64,000 bases of DNA, from positions 21,239-85,238 of the forward strand of contig JAPOIY010000009.1 of assembly GCA_029978705.1 (NCBI GenBank), given 5' to 3'. This DNA comes from Actinomycetota bacterium (lineage in GTDB: Bacteria; Actinomycetota; Actinomycetes; S36-B12; GCA-2699445). This document shows positions 40,808-49,118 of the stretch, in pieces. A program made the translations under genes and the position numbers. Every line of letters starts with the position of its first letter. Position 1 is the first letter of the stretch. The notes beneath the pieces are model-generated. The model saw only the letters and a program-made list of their open reading frames with translations. It had not been told where the DNA came from and did not search any database.

Positions 40808-42472
40808 GGGGTCCAGCCAGCGTGCGGTGAACTCGTCCGGTGGGATGGGCCGGCCGAACAGGAAGCCCTGGAACTCCGAGCAGCCCGCGGCGCGCAGGAC
40901 GAGGAGTTGCTCGCTGTTCTCCACCCCCTCGGCGATGCAGCGGATCCCCAGCCGGGCCGCCATCCAGAGTGTGGTCTCGATGACGACGCGGGTGCGTTCG
41001 TGCGTGGTCGCCAGCGCCACGAGACTCCGGTCGATCTTGACCTTCTCGATCGGCAGGGCCATCAGCGCCGCCAGTGACGAGAACCCCGTGCCGAAGTCGT
41101 CGACGACCAGCGGCACCCCGAGGGCCGTCAGGCCCTCGATCTCGGGCTGGTCGGTGCTCAGGGGCATCTCGGAGGTCTCCGTGAACTCGATCTGCAGATC
41201 GCCGGGAGCCAGGCGGTTCTCCGCGATGACGGCGGCGGCGGTGGCCGCCACGGTGCTGTGCAGGTCCGCGAACTGGCGCGGGGAGACGTTGACGGCGACG
41301 GGTGGCGGCGCATGGCCGGCCTCGCGCCAGCGGCGGATCTGACGCCCCACCTCGTGCATCACGAAGTCGCTGAGGTGGTGGATGAGAAGGGTGTCCTCGA
41401 TCAGCGGCAGGAAGTCCCCGGGCGGGATCAACCGGTCGCCCTCCCGCCACCGGACGAGCGCCTCGGCGCCGAGCAGGCGGCCCTCGGAGTCGCACTGCGG
41501 CTGGTACTCCAGGAAGAGGTCGCCGTTGCCGAGCGCGCGGCGGAACCGGCCGGTGAAGCCGGCCCGGTGACGCATGCGGTCGGACATGGCGGCGTCCCAC
41601 ACCGTGGTCTCACCCTCGAAGCGGGAGTGCGCCAGGGCCGTGCCGGCCCGCTCCAGGGAACGTTGCGGGTCGGCGGGGCCGACGCAGATGCCGAGGCGGC
41701 AGCTGAGCACGAACTCGTGGTCGCCGACGCCCCACGACCGCCGTCCGAAGGCCTGATGCAGCGCGCTGCCCAAGGCGACGGCCTCGTCCTCGTCGCCGTC
41801 GGGGCGGATGAGGAGGAACTCGTCGCCGCCCACCCGGGCCAGGAGGTCGCGGGGTTCGGCGATGACTCGGAGCGCGTCGCCCACCTGGCGCAGGACCTGG
41901 TCGCCCACCGCCAGGCCCGCGGAACTGTTGATCAGGCGGAAGCCGACGAGGTCGAAGTGCAGCAGGGCGGCCGTTCGGCCCTCCGCCGCCAACTCCTCCA
42001 GACGGCGCTGGGCGGCATGCCGGTTGGAGAGCCGGGTGAGCGGGTCCGCCCACGTGAGCTCGGCCAGCCGGTCCTCGGCCGTCCAGGAGTCGGTGACGTC
42101 CTGGACCGTGCCGTAGGTGCGCACGATGCGACCGTCCGGGCCCGTCTCGCCGCGGCCGCGTTCGTGGACGATGCGTTCGTCGCCGTCGGCCCGGCGGACC
42201 CGGTACACGATGTCGATGTCCGCGCCGGCGTCGTCCGCCCGCTCGTAGGCCAGGCGGACCGTCTCGCGGTCCTCGGGGTGGACCAGGGTCAGCAGGCCCT
42301 CAGCGGCGGGCGGGGGTTCGGTGGGGTCCAGTCCGAGGATGCGGTAGTAGCCCTGGGACCACACCGACGTGCCCGTGGCCAGTTGGTGCTGCCAGTTCCC
42401 GATGTGGGCGAAGTCCTCGATCTCGGTCAGCATGCGGGCGGTTTCGGACAGGCGGAGGTGTCGCTGATCCAC
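40778..42472 (-). CDS. PAS-GGDEF-EAL cyclic-di-GMP protein
   Basis: Signalling protein that makes or destroys cyclic di-GMP, 564 residues, cytosolic. It has a PAS domain (about 20-130: IGNWQHQLATGTSVWS, TLVHPEDRETVRLAYERAD), a GGDEF domain (DPLTRLSNR to VGGDEFLLIR) and an EAL domain (EALVRW, VNVSPRQF, EFTETSE, VDDFGTGFSS, KIDRSLV, EGVEN, EFQGFLF). The phosphodiesterase metal and catalytic residues appear intact, so it may degrade c-di-GMP. The inhibitory RxxD site before GGDEF is absent (EPRD instead). Its C-terminus overlaps the end of the gamma-glutamyltranspeptidase gene by 30 bases, tail to tail. Confidence 0.92.
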   Translation of the reverse strand: MDQRHLRLSETARMLTEIEDFAHIGNWQHQLATGTSVWSQGYYRILGLDPTEPPPAAEGLLTLVHPEDRETVRLAYERADDAGADIDIVYRVRRADGDERIVHERGRGETGPDGRIVRTYGTVQDVTDSWTAEDRLAELTWADPLTRLSNRHAAQRRLEELAAEGRTAALLHFDLVGFRLINSSAGLAVGDQVLRQVGDALRVIAEPRDLLARVGGDEFLLIRPDGDEDEAVALGSALHQAFGRRSWGVGDHEFVLSCRLGICVGPADPQRSLERAGTALAHSRFEGETTVWDAAMSDRMRHRAGFTGRFRRALGNGDLFLEYQPQCDSEGRLLGAEALVRWREGDRLIPPGDFLPLIEDTLLIHHLSDFVMHEVGRQIRRWREAGHAPPPVAVNVSPRQFADLHSTVAATAAAVIAENRLAPGDLQIEFTETSEMPLSTDQPEIEGLTALGVPLVVDDFGTGFSSLAALMALPIEKVKIDRSLVALATTHERTRVVIETTLWMAARLGIRCIAEGVENSEQLLVLRAAGCSEFQGFLFGRPIPPDEFTARWLDPSPRDDDSRS

Positions 42473-42551
42473 GTCACCAACCCCTCTGCCGCCCCTCGTG
42501 CCCCGTCACCTGAGGATAGGCGGCCCCGCAGACCCGGCCAAACGGTGCCGG

Positions 42552-43808
42552 TCAGCTCGCCAGCCACCGGTCGGCGAATTCACCGGCCGGCAGGGGGGCG
42601 CTGAACAGGTAGCCCTGGAACTCGGTGCATCCGGCGGCGAGGAGGATGTCGCGCTGCAGCGCGGTCTCCACGCCCTCGGCGACGCAGCGGATCCCGAGGC
42701 GCGCGGCGATCCAGAGGGTGGCTTCGACGATGACCCGGCTGCGGGACTCGGCGCTCAGGTCGGCGACCAGGCTCCGGTCGATCTTGATCTTGCTGATGGG
42801 CAGCCGGGTCACCGAGGCCAGGGCGGAGTAGCCGGTGCCGAAGTCGTCGAGGACCAGGGGCACCCCGAGGGCCAGCAGTCCGGCGACCTCCGGGTCGACC
42901 TCCCCGGGAGCCGGCATGACGGCCGACTCCGTCAGTTCCACCTCCAGGTCACCCGGCGACAGATCGTGGGCGGCCAGGACCCCGGCGAAGGTCGCCGCCA
43001 CATTGGCCTCGAGGTCGGCGAACTGCCGGGGGGAGAGATTCACGGCCACGGTGGGTGGGGTGAGGCCCGCGCTGCGCCACTCCTGGACCTGTGTGGCTGC
43101 CGCGTTGAGCACCCAGTCGCCCAGCCGGTCGATCAGGCGGGACTCCTCGATCGCGGGGATGAACACGTCCGGGCTGACCAGCCGGTCGCCGTCGCGCCAG
43201 CGCACGACGGCCTCAGCGCCGACCAGGTCACCCTCGCCGGTGCATTGCGGCTGGTAGTGCAGTTCGAGGGCCCCCGACTCCAGGCCGCGGGCGAACCGGG
43301 CCAGGAACTGGGTGTGGGCGGCCGCCGACTGCGCCATCGCCGGCTCGTAGGTCTCGGTGTGACCGCTGGCCTTGGCGCGGGCCAGGGCCGTGGCCGCGTG
43401 CTGGAGCAGTTGCGGACCGTCGGTGCCGGTGGCGATCCCGATGCGACAGGTCAGGGGGACGGGGCTGGCCTCAGGCCCCCAGCGTTCCCGGCGGAAGCGC
43501 GCCCGGATGTCGGCGGCCAGGGCCACGGCGTCGGGGAGGTCGGCGCCGGCCCGGGCCACGATGAACTCGTCCCCCCCGAGCCGGGCGACCCAGTCGCCGT
43601 CGGCGGCGGCGGCCGACAACAACCCCGTCACGCGCCGGAGGGTCGCGTCACCCTCTTCGGCACCGAAACTGATGTTGACCGCCCCCAGCCCCCCGAGGTC
43701 GAGGTCCAGGACCGCGACCTGCTCCCCGCTGTGCTCGGTCAGCCAGTTCGTGGTGGCCGAGCGGGTGGGCAGACCGGTGAGGTCGTCCGCGCCGCGTGTC
43801 GCGTCCAT
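42552..43808 (-). CDS. GGDEF-EAL (EAV) cyclic-di-GMP protein without sensor domain
   Basis: A shorter relative of the preceding protein, 418 residues, with GGDEF and EAL domains only. GGDEF is intact (RLGGDEFIVA) but its inhibitory RxxD site is absent. The EAL signature is EAV (GAEAVVRW), while the other phosphodiesterase residues (VNLSPRQF, VELTESAVM, LDDFGTGYSA, KIDRSLV, EGVET, EFQGYLF) are kept. The start, ATG at 43808, is set by GGAGGT 6 bases upstream; it leaves only a few residues (MDATRGADDLTGLPTR) before the GGDEF core. Without a sensor it depends on its domains or a partner for control. The other GGDEF gene lies 79 bases downstream on the same strand. Confidence 0.9.
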   Translation of the reverse strand: MDATRGADDLTGLPTRSATTNWLTEHSGEQVAVLDLDLGGLGAVNISFGAEEGDATLRRVTGLLSAAAADGDWVARLGGDEFIVARAGADLPDAVALAADIRARFRRERWGPEASPVPLTCRIGIATGTDGPQLLQHAATALARAKASGHTETYEPAMAQSAAAHTQFLARFARGLESGALELHYQPQCTGEGDLVGAEAVVRWRDGDRLVSPDVFIPAIEESRLIDRLGDWVLNAAATQVQEWRSAGLTPPTVAVNLSPRQFADLEANVAATFAGVLAAHDLSPGDLEVELTESAVMPAPGEVDPEVAGLLALGVPLVLDDFGTGYSALASVTRLPISKIKIDRSLVADLSAESRSRVIVEATLWIAARLGIRCVAEGVETALQRDILLAAGCTEFQGYLFSAPLPAGEFADRWLAS

Positions 43809-43888
43809 CTCCGACCTCCCGGGGGCTGGCTGAGCCTCAGTATGACGCGCACCACCCCGGACACGAGCCGATCCGGTCCGCTCCGAGA

Positions 43889-43894
43889 TATAGT
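43889..43894 (+). promoter_or_regulatory. Candidate -10 box of the icmF-marR operon
   Basis: TATAGT at 43889-43894 is a good -10 and overlaps the operator palindrome at 43890-43909. Occupation of the palindrome would block RNA polymerase. Confidence 0.5.
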
Positions 43895-43909
43895 TGGACA
43901 TCCAACTAT
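43890..43909. promoter_or_regulatory. Palindromic operator upstream of icmF, likely MarR-type
   Basis: The half-sites ATAGTTGGA (43890-43898) and TCCAACTAT (43901-43909) are perfect inverted repeats with a 2-base spacer. The palindrome covers the -10 region of the icmF promoter and lies 41 bases before its start codon. The operon's second gene encodes a MarR-family repressor, and MarR dimers bind palindromes of this size. Autoregulation of icmF and marR through this site is the simplest reading. Confidence 0.8.
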
Positions 43910-43949
43910 CGGATTTCCGCGGGTCGGCGGTATCCGCTCCGGAGGTCCT

Positions 43950-46900
43950 GTGTACGTCCCCACTCACCCGGTCCGGGTGGTCACGGCGGCGAGCCTGTTC
44001 GACGGGCACGACGCGGCGATCAACATCATGCGGCGCATCCTCCAGCAGCAAGGTGCCGAGGTGATCCATCTGGGCCATGACCGCTCCGTCGCCGAGGTGG
44101 CCCGCGCAGCTGTCCAGGAGGATGCCCAGGCGGTGGCGGTGTCCAGTTACCAGGGTGGCCACGTCGAGTACTTCACCTATCTGAGGGAGACCCTCGATGC
44201 TGCCGGAGCGGCACACGTGCGGATCTACGGCGGCGGCGGCGGGGTCATCGTGCCGGCGGAGATCGAGGTGCTTGCGGCACGCGGCGTGACCGTGTTCAGT
44301 CCCGAGGACGGCCAGCGGCTCGGACTGCCCGGCATGATCAACAGCATCATCCGGGAGTGCGACGTCGACCTCACGGACGGCCGGGAGCCCCAGCCGCAAC
44401 GCCTCGCCACGGGTGACGTGGCCGTCCTCGCCGCCACCATCACCGCCCTGGAGGACGGGGTGGAGACCTGGCGTCCGGTCCCGTCCCGGCAGGTCCCGGT
44501 GCTCGGTATCACCGGAACGGGCGGCTCGGGCAAGTCGTCGCTCACCGACGAGTTGCTGCGCCGCTTCCGGGTCGACCATGAGGACAAGCTGCGGATCGCC
44601 GTCCTCGCCATCGACCCCACCCGCCGCCGCGGTGGGGGTGCGCTGCTGGGCGACCGGATCCGGATGAACGCCCTCGGTGACACCGTGTTCTTCCGATCCC
44701 TGGCCACCCGCGACTCCCACTCGGAGATCCCGCCGTACCTGCCCGCGGTGATCGACGCGTGTGCCGGCGCGGGCTACGACCTCGTGATCGTCGAGACCCC
44801 CGGCATCGGACAGGGCGACTCGGGGTTGGTGGGTCACGCCGACCTCTCGCTCTACGTGATGACGCCGGAGTTCGGGGCGGCGTCGCAACTGGAGAAGATC
44901 GACATGCTCGACTTCGCCGACATCGTCGCCATCAACAAGTTCGAACGCCGGGGCGCGGAGGACGCCCGCCGCGACGTCGCGCGCCAGTTGGTGCGCAACC
45001 GCGGCGCGTTCGGAGCCGCGTGGCAGGAGATGCCCGTGTTCGGCACGAGCGCCGCCCGGTTCAACGACGACGGGGTCACCGCCCTCTACGGAGCCCTGCA
45101 CGATGAACTCGTCGCGCGGGGGCTGCCGGCGGGCGCCCGGCAACTGGCGCGGGTCCCCGGGCACACGTCCACCGGACTGCGGGGGGTCCTGCCGCCGCAG
45201 CGGGACCGGTACCTGTCCGACGTTGCGGGCGCCGTGCGCGCCCACCACACCCGCACCCGGGATCTGGCCGACCTCGCCCACCGGCGGCAGGCCCTGCGCA
45301 CCGCCGCCACCGAGGTCCGGGACGCCGCGGCCCGGCGGGCACTCGTCGACGCAGCCGCCGACCTGGACCTGGCGATCGACCCGGGGACCCAGGCCCTGCT
45401 CGACTCCTGGCCCGACACTGTCCGCCTCCACTCGGCTGACTCGCTCATCGAGGTCAGCGGCGCCCGCGAGAGCGTGACGCCTCTGTATCGCGAGACGCTG
45501 GCCGGCACCCCCGTTCCCCGCGTTGCCCTGCCGCGTTTCCGGGACGATGGCGACGTCGTCGCGTGGCTGCGCAGCGAGAACCTGCCCGGAGCCTTTCCCT
45601 ACACCGCGGGTGTGTTCCCCTTCAAACGCACCGAGGAGGACCCCGCGCGGATGTTCGCGGGGGAGGGGGACCCGTTTCGCACCAATCGGCGGTTCCACCT
45701 GCTGTCCGCCGACGCGAAGGCGACGCGGCTGTCGACCGCCTTCGACTCGGTGACGCTGTACGGCCGGGATCCCGACCGGCGGCCGGACATCTACGGCAAG
45801 GTCGGCACGTCGGGGGTGTCGATCGCCACTCTCGACGACATGAAGCAGTTGTACGCGGGCTTCGACCTGCTGGCTCCGCAGACCAGTGTCTCCATGACCA
45901 TCAACGGCCCGGCCCCCGCCGTACTGGCGATGTTCCTCACCACCGTGGTCGACCAGCAGGTCGACCGGTTCCACGCCGCCAACGGACGTGTGCCGACGGA
46001 TGACGAGCACGCCGACATCGTCGCCACAGCCCTTTCGGCGGTACGGGGTACGGTGCAGGCCGACATCCTGAAGGAGGACCAGGGGCAGAACACCTGCCTG
46101 TTCTCCACCGAGTTCTCGCTGCGCTGCATGGCCGACATCCAGGAGTGGTTCATCGAGCACGAGGTCCGCAACTTCTACTCGGTGTCGATCTCCGGCTACC
46201 ACATCGCCGAGGCGGGGGCGAACCCGATCTCGCAGCTGGCTTTCACCCTGGCCAACGCCTTCACCTACGTCGAGGCCTATCTGGCCCGCGGGATGGACAT
46301 CGACGACTTCGCTCCCAACCTTTCCTTCTTCTTCAGCAACGGGATGGATGCCGAGTACGCCGTGCTGGGTCGGGTGGCTCGCCGGATCTGGGCGATCGCC
46401 ATGCGGGACCGCTACGGCGCCAACGCACGCTCCCAGAAACTCAAGTACCACGTCCAGACGTCCGGCCGCTCCCTGCATGCGCAGGAGATGAGCTTCAACG
46501 ACATCCGCACCACACTGCAGGCGCTCATCGCGATCTACGACAACTGCAACTCGCTGCACACCAACGCCTACGACGAGGCCGTGACCACCCCTACCCCGGA
46601 ATCGGTGCGCCGCGCGCTGGCCATTCAGATGATCATCAACAGCGAGTGGGGACTCGCCCTGAACGAGAACCCGCAGCAGGGGTCATACGTGATCGAGCAG
46701 TTGACCGATCTGGTGGAGGAGGCCGTGCTGGCCGAGTTCGACCGGCTCACCGAGCGGGGCGGCGTCCTCGGCGCCATGGAGACCGGCTACCAGCGCGGCC
46801 GGATCCAGGACGAGTCGCTGCTGTACGAGTCGCGCAAACACGAGGGCACGCTGCCGATCATCGGCGTGAACACCTTCCGGGCCCCCGAGGGGCAGCAGCA

Positions 46901-47147
46901 GGCGACCGCCGCCGTGGAGCTCATGCGGGCCACGTCCGAGGAGAAGGAGTCCCAGGTGCACCGCCTGGCCGACTTCCACCGCCGGCACGCCGCAGAGGCG
47001 CCCGCCGCCCTACAGCGGCTGCGGGACGTGGCGGCGTCGGGCGGCAACACGTTCGCGGTGCTCATGGACGCGGTGCGGGTGTGCTCCCTGGGTCAGATCA
47101 CCGACGCGTTCTTCGACGTCGGGGGCCAGTACCGGAGGAACATGTGA
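43950..47147 (+). CDS. icmF: Isobutyryl-CoA mutase fused to its G-protein chaperone
   Basis: Adenosylcobalamin-dependent isomerase of isobutyryl-CoA and n-butyryl-CoA (and sometimes isovaleryl/pivalyl-CoA), 1065 residues. The order is that of IcmF: an N-terminal B12 domain (TAASLFDGHDAAIN, Asp18 and His20), a MeaB-like GTPase (Walker A GTGGSGKS, residues 189-196, and INKFERRG), then the mutase barrel (FPYTAGVFPFKR, TLYGRDPDRRPDIYGKVG, GQNTCLFSTEFSLRCMAD, SVSISGYHIAEAGA). The fused GTPase repairs and loads the cofactor. The start chosen is GTG at 43950, 3 bases after GGAGGT; this spacing is short. The MarR gene overlaps its stop (ATGTGA), so the two form an operon controlled by the palindrome upstream. 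Confidence 0.95.
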   Translation: MYVPTHPVRVVTAASLFDGHDAAINIMRRILQQQGAEVIHLGHDRSVAEVARAAVQEDAQAVAVSSYQGGHVEYFTYLRETLDAAGAAHVRIYGGGGGVIVPAEIEVLAARGVTVFSPEDGQRLGLPGMINSIIRECDVDLTDGREPQPQRLATGDVAVLAATITALEDGVETWRPVPSRQVPVLGITGTGGSGKSSLTDELLRRFRVDHEDKLRIAVLAIDPTRRRGGGALLGDRIRMNALGDTVFFRSLATRDSHSEIPPYLPAVIDACAGAGYDLVIVETPGIGQGDSGLVGHADLSLYVMTPEFGAASQLEKIDMLDFADIVAINKFERRGAEDARRDVARQLVRNRGAFGAAWQEMPVFGTSAARFNDDGVTALYGALHDELVARGLPAGARQLARVPGHTSTGLRGVLPPQRDRYLSDVAGAVRAHHTRTRDLADLAHRRQALRTAATEVRDAAARRALVDAAADLDLAIDPGTQALLDSWPDTVRLHSADSLIEVSGARESVTPLYRETLAGTPVPRVALPRFRDDGDVVAWLRSENLPGAFPYTAGVFPFKRTEEDPARMFAGEGDPFRTNRRFHLLSADAKATRLSTAFDSVTLYGRDPDRRPDIYGKVGTSGVSIATLDDMKQLYAGFDLLAPQTSVSMTINGPAPAVLAMFLTTVVDQQVDRFHAANGRVPTDDEHADIVATALSAVRGTVQADILKEDQGQNTCLFSTEFSLRCMADIQEWFIEHEVRNFYSVSISGYHIAEAGANPISQLAFTLANAFTYVEAYLARGMDIDDFAPNLSFFFSNGMDAEYAVLGRVARRIWAIAMRDRYGANARSQKLKYHVQTSGRSLHAQEMSFNDIRTTLQALIAIYDNCNSLHTNAYDEAVTTPTPESVRRALAIQMIINSEWGLALNENPQQGSYVIEQLTDLVEEAVLAEFDRLTERGGVLGAMETGYQRGRIQDESLLYESRKHEGTLPIIGVNTFRAPEGQQQATAAVELMRATSEEKESQVHRLADFHRRHAAEAPAALQRLRDVAASGGNTFAVLMDAVRVCSLGQITDAFFDVGGQYRRNM

Positions 47148-47641
47148 ACCGCCTCCCGTTCGACCCGGTTGCGGAGGCCCGGCGCAACTGGGAGGAGCGC
47201 GGGTGGGACGAGGCGGCCCCCGGCATGGCCGCGGTCACCTCGGTCATGCGGGTGCAGCAGATCCTCCTGGCCCGCGTGGACGCGGTCCTGCGGCCCCTCG
47301 GTCTCTCCTTCGCCCGCTACGAGGTGTTGATGCTGCTGGTCTTCTCCCGCCGCGGGGAACTGCCGATGCGGGTGATCGGGGAGCGACTGCAGGTGCATCC
47401 CACCAGCATCACCAACGCCGTGGATCGGCTCGAGCGCGAGGACCTGGTCCGCCGTCGGCCCCACCCCGGGGACCGGCGTGCCGTGCTGGTGGGCATCACG
47501 GACCCGGGTCGGGAGGTCGCCGCCGCCGCGACGGAGCAGTTGAACGAGACCGTGTTCACCGACCTCGGTCTCGGGCTGCGGGAGGAACGGTCCCTGACCG
47601 GGCTGCTGGAGCACCTGCGCCGGCGGGCGGGAGACTTCTGA
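47144..47641 (+). CDS. MarR-family transcriptional regulator
   Basis: A 165-residue dimeric winged-helix repressor. The helical N-terminus (AAVTSVMRVQQILLARVDAVLRPLG) precedes a wHTH with LSFARYEVLMLLVFSRRGELPMRVIGERLQVHPTSITNAVDRLEREDLVRR. The wing is RRPHPGDRRAVLVGITDPG. GTG at 47144 is preceded by GGAGGA and lies inside the icmF stop region (ATGTGA), so the protein is translated together with IcmF. The obvious target is the operator at 43890-43909; an acyl-CoA or fatty acid ligand is likely but unproven. Confidence 0.93.
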   Translation: MNRLPFDPVAEARRNWEERGWDEAAPGMAAVTSVMRVQQILLARVDAVLRPLGLSFARYEVLMLLVFSRRGELPMRVIGERLQVHPTSITNAVDRLEREDLVRRRPHPGDRRAVLVGITDPGREVAAAATEQLNETVFTDLGLGLREERSLTGLLEHLRRRAGDF

Positions 47642-47643
47642 CG

Positions 47644-48333
47644 TCAGCGTTCCCGGGTCGGGCCCCGGTCGCCGTGCGGGTGGTCGTCGGGGGCGGGGTC
47701 ATCCGCCTCGTCGTCGGGGAACACCGGGTCGGTCCCGTCGTCCTCCGTGGCCGGGTCCGCCGCGTCCGCCGGGTCGGCCGTCGGGTCGGTGGCGCCGTCG
47801 TCGGCGGAGTCGTCGTCCTCGAACTCCTCGTCGTCGGTGTCGTCAGTGCAGTCGTCGTTGGGCCCGTCGGAGTCTTCGTAGGCGTCCTCGTCGAGGTCGT
47901 CCTCGGTGTCGAGGCCGCTGCCCCCGTCCAGCGCGTCGTCGCCCGCGCCGCCGAAGAGGTCATCGTCGCCGCCCCCGCCGCTGAGGTCGTCGTTGCCGCT
48001 CTCGCCGTACACGTCGTCGTCACCGGCGAGGCCCGACACGTTGTCGTCACCGGCACCCGCCCGGACCACGTCGCGGCCGGGGGACGCGCACACCACGTCC
48101 GCGCCGCCGCGGGCCAGGACCCGGTGGCGGCCGGAACCGCGCACGACGATGACGTCGGCTCCCGCAGTGCCCCGCACCACCCGCGCCGAGCTGACGAGGG
48201 TGGCGGCGGCGCCGTCACAACCGGCCCGATGGGCCGACTGTGCGCCGGCCTGGGCGGCGGGCGGTGCCGCCACCCCGACGATCAGGAGCAGGCCCGCCCC
48301 GAGCCCCGCAACGGTTCCTCTGGTCGGCGACAT
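47644..48333 (-). CDS. Secreted RTX-type calcium-binding repeat protein with acidic tail
   Basis: Exported protein of 229 residues. After a signal peptide (MSPTRGTVAGLGAGLLLIVGVAAPPAAQAG) come five to six nine-residue glycine/aspartate repeats of the GGxGxDxLx type (GAGDDNVSG, LAGDDDVYG, ESGNDDLSG, GGGDDDLFG, GAGDDALDG), which fold into a calcium-filled beta-roll. The last 100 residues are almost wholly acidic (DTEDDLDEDAYED...). There is no enzymatic domain, so it is a small RTX protein that may act in calcium binding or on the surface. The ATG at 48333 has GAGGAG upstream. It is convergent with marR, the stops being only 2 bases apart. Confidence 0.82.
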   Translation of the reverse strand: MSPTRGTVAGLGAGLLLIVGVAAPPAAQAGAQSAHRAGCDGAAATLVSSARVVRGTAGADVIVVRGSGRHRVLARGGADVVCASPGRDVVRAGAGDDNVSGLAGDDDVYGESGNDDLSGGGGDDDLFGGAGDDALDGGSGLDTEDDLDEDAYEDSDGPNDDCTDDTDDEEFEDDDSADDGATDPTADPADAADPATEDDGTDPVFPDDEADDPAPDDHPHGDRGPTRER

Positions 48334-48460
48334 ACAGACTCCTCGGGTCGGGATCGGTGGATCCGGCGTGGAAAGGTCATCGACCCCTGCGCAGCCGACC
48401 TTGAGGATCACGGCGGGGAATTTCCGGCGATGTGCGCGGTCCGGGTCAGGACCGGTGGTG

Positions 48461-48898
48461 TTACGCCTTCGCGTCGCCCGGCTGACCGCTGTCCGACGCC
48501 GGGTCCGAGTCGGAGGCGGCGCCAGGTTCGTCGGAGTCGTCCGACATCGCGTCGCGGGCAGAGTCCTGCAGGTCCGACACGGTGTCGTTGACGCTGTCCA
48601 CGGTGTCGAGGGCGCGCTGGGCCCACTTCTGCTTGGTGCGCGCCGTCGCCAGTTCCGACTGGATGCGGTCGACCTCGGCCTGCGCCGAGGCGACCTCGGC
48701 GTCGGTGCGCTGCCGCAGGAACTCGGTGCCGTCCTTCACCACGGGGATGTTCGTGAGCTTGTCCACGGCACTGTCGCTGGTCTGCATCAGGGACAACTTC
48801 GTCTGGGCGGAACTGAGCTCGGCCTCGAGCTTCTTCACGTTGGCGTCGGCTTCGGATTTTGCGGCGAGGGCCTTGGCCCGGGTGTTGTCGAACGGCAT
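48461..48898 (-). CDS. Coiled-coil protein of unknown function (145 aa)
   Basis: I do not recognise this 145-residue protein. Residues 10-50 and 66-115 are charged helices with heptad-like spacing of hydrophobic residues (AKALAAKSEADANVKKLE, EVASAQAEVDRIQSELATAR), separated by a Pro-containing turn (NIPVVKDGTEF), so it probably forms an antiparallel coiled coil. The C-terminus is a disordered Asp/Ser-rich tail (MSDDSDEPGAASDSDPASDSG). No signal peptide or membrane segment is visible. ATG at 48898 was chosen; there is no strong ribosome binding site. It is divergent from the small membrane-protein gene, with 37 bases between the starts. Confidence 0.65.
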   Translation of the reverse strand: MPFDNTRAKALAAKSEADANVKKLEAELSSAQTKLSLMQTSDSAVDKLTNIPVVKDGTEFLRQRTDAEVASAQAEVDRIQSELATARTKQKWAQRALDTVDSVNDTVSDLQDSARDAMSDDSDEPGAASDSDPASDSGQPGDAKA

Positions 48899-48935
48899 TC
48901 CGCAACGGTACCCGGCGCCGTGGCACGCTGGTCGG

Positions 48936-49118
48936 GTGGACCCCGCGACCCGCACCAATCTGCTCCTCTTCGCCGCCGCCCTGCTGGTGCTGGCCGCCAT
49001 CTGGCTGGTCATCATGGGTTTCACCGGCGGGGGGCTGGTGCAGGTCATCGCCGGTCTCCTGGCCGCTCTGGGCGCCGGAGCCGTGGTGCGGGTCTACCTC
49101 ACCGGACGGGACCGCTGA
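48936..49118 (+). CDS. Small membrane protein with two helices (60 aa)
   Basis: A 60-residue protein made almost entirely of two hydrophobic segments (about 9-29, LLLFAAALLVLAAIWLVIMGF, and 34-53, VQVIAGLLAALGAGAVVRVYL) separated by a Gly-rich turn (TGGGL). The start is GTG at 48936, with only a weak ribosome-site signal. No function is known. It overlaps the end of the convergent alpha/beta-hydrolase gene by 20 bases. Confidence 0.55.
   Translation: MDPATRTNLLLFAAALLVLAAIWLVIMGFTGGGLVQVIAGLLAALGAGAVVRVYLTGRDR

Noticed and set aside
42552..46559. A 1335-codon minus-strand frame across icmF and the GGDEF gene
   Set aside because: Only its last 418 codons (42552-43808) are a real GGDEF-EAL gene with its own start and ribosome site; the rest is antisense to icmF.
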